DNA of 15,801 bases, taken from contig JAOZTV010000033.1 of NCBI GenBank assembly GCA_029939015.1, forward strand, positions 1 through 15,801, written 5' to 3'. Below are positions 14,938 through 15,801 of the stretch, piece by piece; the stretch's first letter is position 1, and the number at the start of each line of letters is the position of its first letter. A program made the translations under genes and the position numbers. The DNA comes from Candidatus Aminicenantota bacterium (GTDB taxonomy: Bacteria; Acidobacteriota; Aminicenantia; UBA2199). Under the pieces are notes generated by a model that saw nothing but the letters and a program-made list of their open reading frames with translations, did no database searches and was not told the origin of the DNA.

Positions 14938-15015
14938 CCAAGGGTTCGCATAAAAATATGGAATTTTTTACACGAGCCTAAAGAAATATTGAAACATTTT
15001 AGCTGTTTGATTCGT

Positions 15016-15021
15016 TATACT
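15016..15021 (+). promoter_or_regulatory. Possible -10 element of the lipoprotein gene
   Basis: TATACT lies 33 bases before the ATG. The only -35-like word (TTGAAA, 14989-14994) is 21 bases upstream, too far for a standard promoter. A small palindrome GGCTTAAAGCC (15030-15040) follows in the leader and could be an operator. Both points are weak. Confidence 0.3.
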
Positions 15022-15043
15022 TATTTAAGGGCTTAAAGCCTGT

Positions 15044-15049
15044 AGGAGG
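15044..15049 (+). promoter_or_regulatory. Ribosome binding site of the lipoprotein gene
   Basis: AGGAGG, 5 bases before ATG 15055, one of the strongest in the window. Confidence 0.75.
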
Positions 15050-15054
15050 AAGTT

Positions 15055-15801
15055 ATGAAAAAAGGATTATTATTTTTATTGGTGATGATAATTGTAAATT
15101 TTATTGGATGTGAGCATATTAATTTTAGATTAAAGCATTCAGAACTTATAGAAAAAGAAATTAAACTTGATAAAAACAATATAGTAAATGTAGAAAATAC
15201 TAATGGTAAAATTACTGTGTCAACACATGACAAAGATTTTGTTTTGATAAAAGCTGAAAAATTTTCAAATAAGAAAAAATATCTTGGATTAATAAAACTT
15301 TATTTTGACTTAAAAGAAGATGGCTTATACATTTATTCAAAAAGAGACAAAAAAAGCATTAAATTTAAGGTAAATTATTCAATATTTGTTCCTATAGGAT
15401 TAGTAAAATTAGAAGTGTCATCTACAAATGGTGCTATAAAAGTAAAAGGGGACTTAGGTATTGTTGATCTTAGTACAACAAACGGCTCAATCAAACTTAA
15501 TGGAAAATTTGGTAAGGGTAATCTTAGTACAACTAATGGGAGTATTAAAGCAATACAGGAAAATATAATTAATGGTGATATTAATATTCGTACAACAAAT
15601 GGTTCAATTAGATTAACACTTAATGGTGATTCTAATTTTAAGATAAGCGGAAGAACAACAAATGGAAGTATATCATCTGATTTTCCAGTAAAGGTTAAAA
15701 AAAGAATTACAAGTTCAAAAATTAATGGAGAGGTTGGTAATGGTAAATATTCAGTATCAGTTTCAACTACTAATGGGAGTATTAAAATTTATAATAAATA
15801 G
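15055..15801 (+). CDS. DUF4097-like beta-repeat lipoprotein with TTNGS repeats
   Basis: 248 aa, complete; its stop ends on the last base of the window. The signal MKKGLLFLLVMIIVNFIGCE has FIGC at 16-19, close to a lipobox though Phe at -3 is unusual, so Cys19 is probably lipidated. An N-terminal region (20-120) carries one VENTNGKITV turn. STNGAIKV then starts a repeat block at 122 with five TTNGSI turns (about 141, 159, 180, 201, 238). The last is immediately followed by KIYNK and the stop. This is the same plan as the two proteins at 9221-11363 (signal, about 90-residue head, solenoid, closing strand), but shorter and with another signature. It is divergent from the hybrid kinase gene across a 190-base gap, which makes co-regulation plausible. 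No catalytic motif is seen. Confidence 0.78.
   Translation: MKKGLLFLLVMIIVNFIGCEHINFRLKHSELIEKEIKLDKNNIVNVENTNGKITVSTHDKDFVLIKAEKFSNKKKYLGLIKLYFDLKEDGLYIYSKRDKKSIKFKVNYSIFVPIGLVKLEVSSTNGAIKVKGDLGIVDLSTTNGSIKLNGKFGKGNLSTTNGSIKAIQENIINGDINIRTTNGSIRLTLNGDSNFKISGRTTNGSISSDFPVKVKKRITSSKINGEVGNGKYSVSVSTTNGSIKIYNK
15418..15798 (+). repeat. Protein-level TTNGS repeats
   Basis: Residues 122-248. The Ser of TTNGS is encoded TCA in two turns and AGT in three, interleaved along the gene, so the repeats are not recent DNA duplications. Confidence 0.7.

Overview
The window is AT-rich DNA (very low GC by eye) with strong GGAGG-type ribosome binding sites and sigma70-like promoters. Gene content suggests an anaerobic, amino-acid- or 2-oxoacid-using bacterium: a four-subunit 2-oxoacid:ferredoxin oxidoreductase, a class I/II aminotransferase and a lysine-2,3-aminomutase-family radical SAM/PLP enzyme. 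The phylum cannot be fixed from the sequence. The Reg_prop/Y_Y_Y/AraC regulator, the CheR-PAS hybrid kinase and the DUF4097-type proteins are scattered through several Gram-negative anaerobic lineages.

Left third (1-4837). The window opens inside a broken IclR-family regulator: part of an HTH in one frame, then the family's C-terminal signature in another. It ends in an ATGA overlap with porG. The tightly packed operon porG-porD-porA-porB follows, then an independent aminotransferase gene. Two diverged, oppositely oriented copies of a 160-170 bp imperfectly palindromic element lie on either side of the aminotransferase. Their sequences differ, yet each keeps its own internal complementarity. 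This is the most unusual non-coding feature here.

Middle (4838-7741). A long (729 aa) KamA-family radical SAM protein is on the minus strand, divergent from a small hotdog thioesterase. The intergenic region holds another, unrelated long palindrome (7085-7257) and two good sigma70-like promoters. Both promoters carry long homopolymeric A/T tracts in the -35/-10 spacer.

Right half (7719-15801). This half looks like an envelope-sensing/regulatory neighbourhood. A membrane-anchored AraC-type regulator with a minimal periplasmic propeller plus Y_Y_Y domain is followed by two adjacent exported beta-repeat (DUF4097-like) proteins. A large cytosolic CheR-PAS-PAS-histidine kinase-receiver hybrid is convergent with them, with stop codons directly abutting. 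It is divergent from a third DUF4097-like protein, a predicted lipoprotein. Each of the three beta-repeat proteins has its own homogeneous repeat signature (GG[DN]I, ASGD, TTNGS). I infer, but cannot show, that the regulators and the three proteins form a cell-envelope module.
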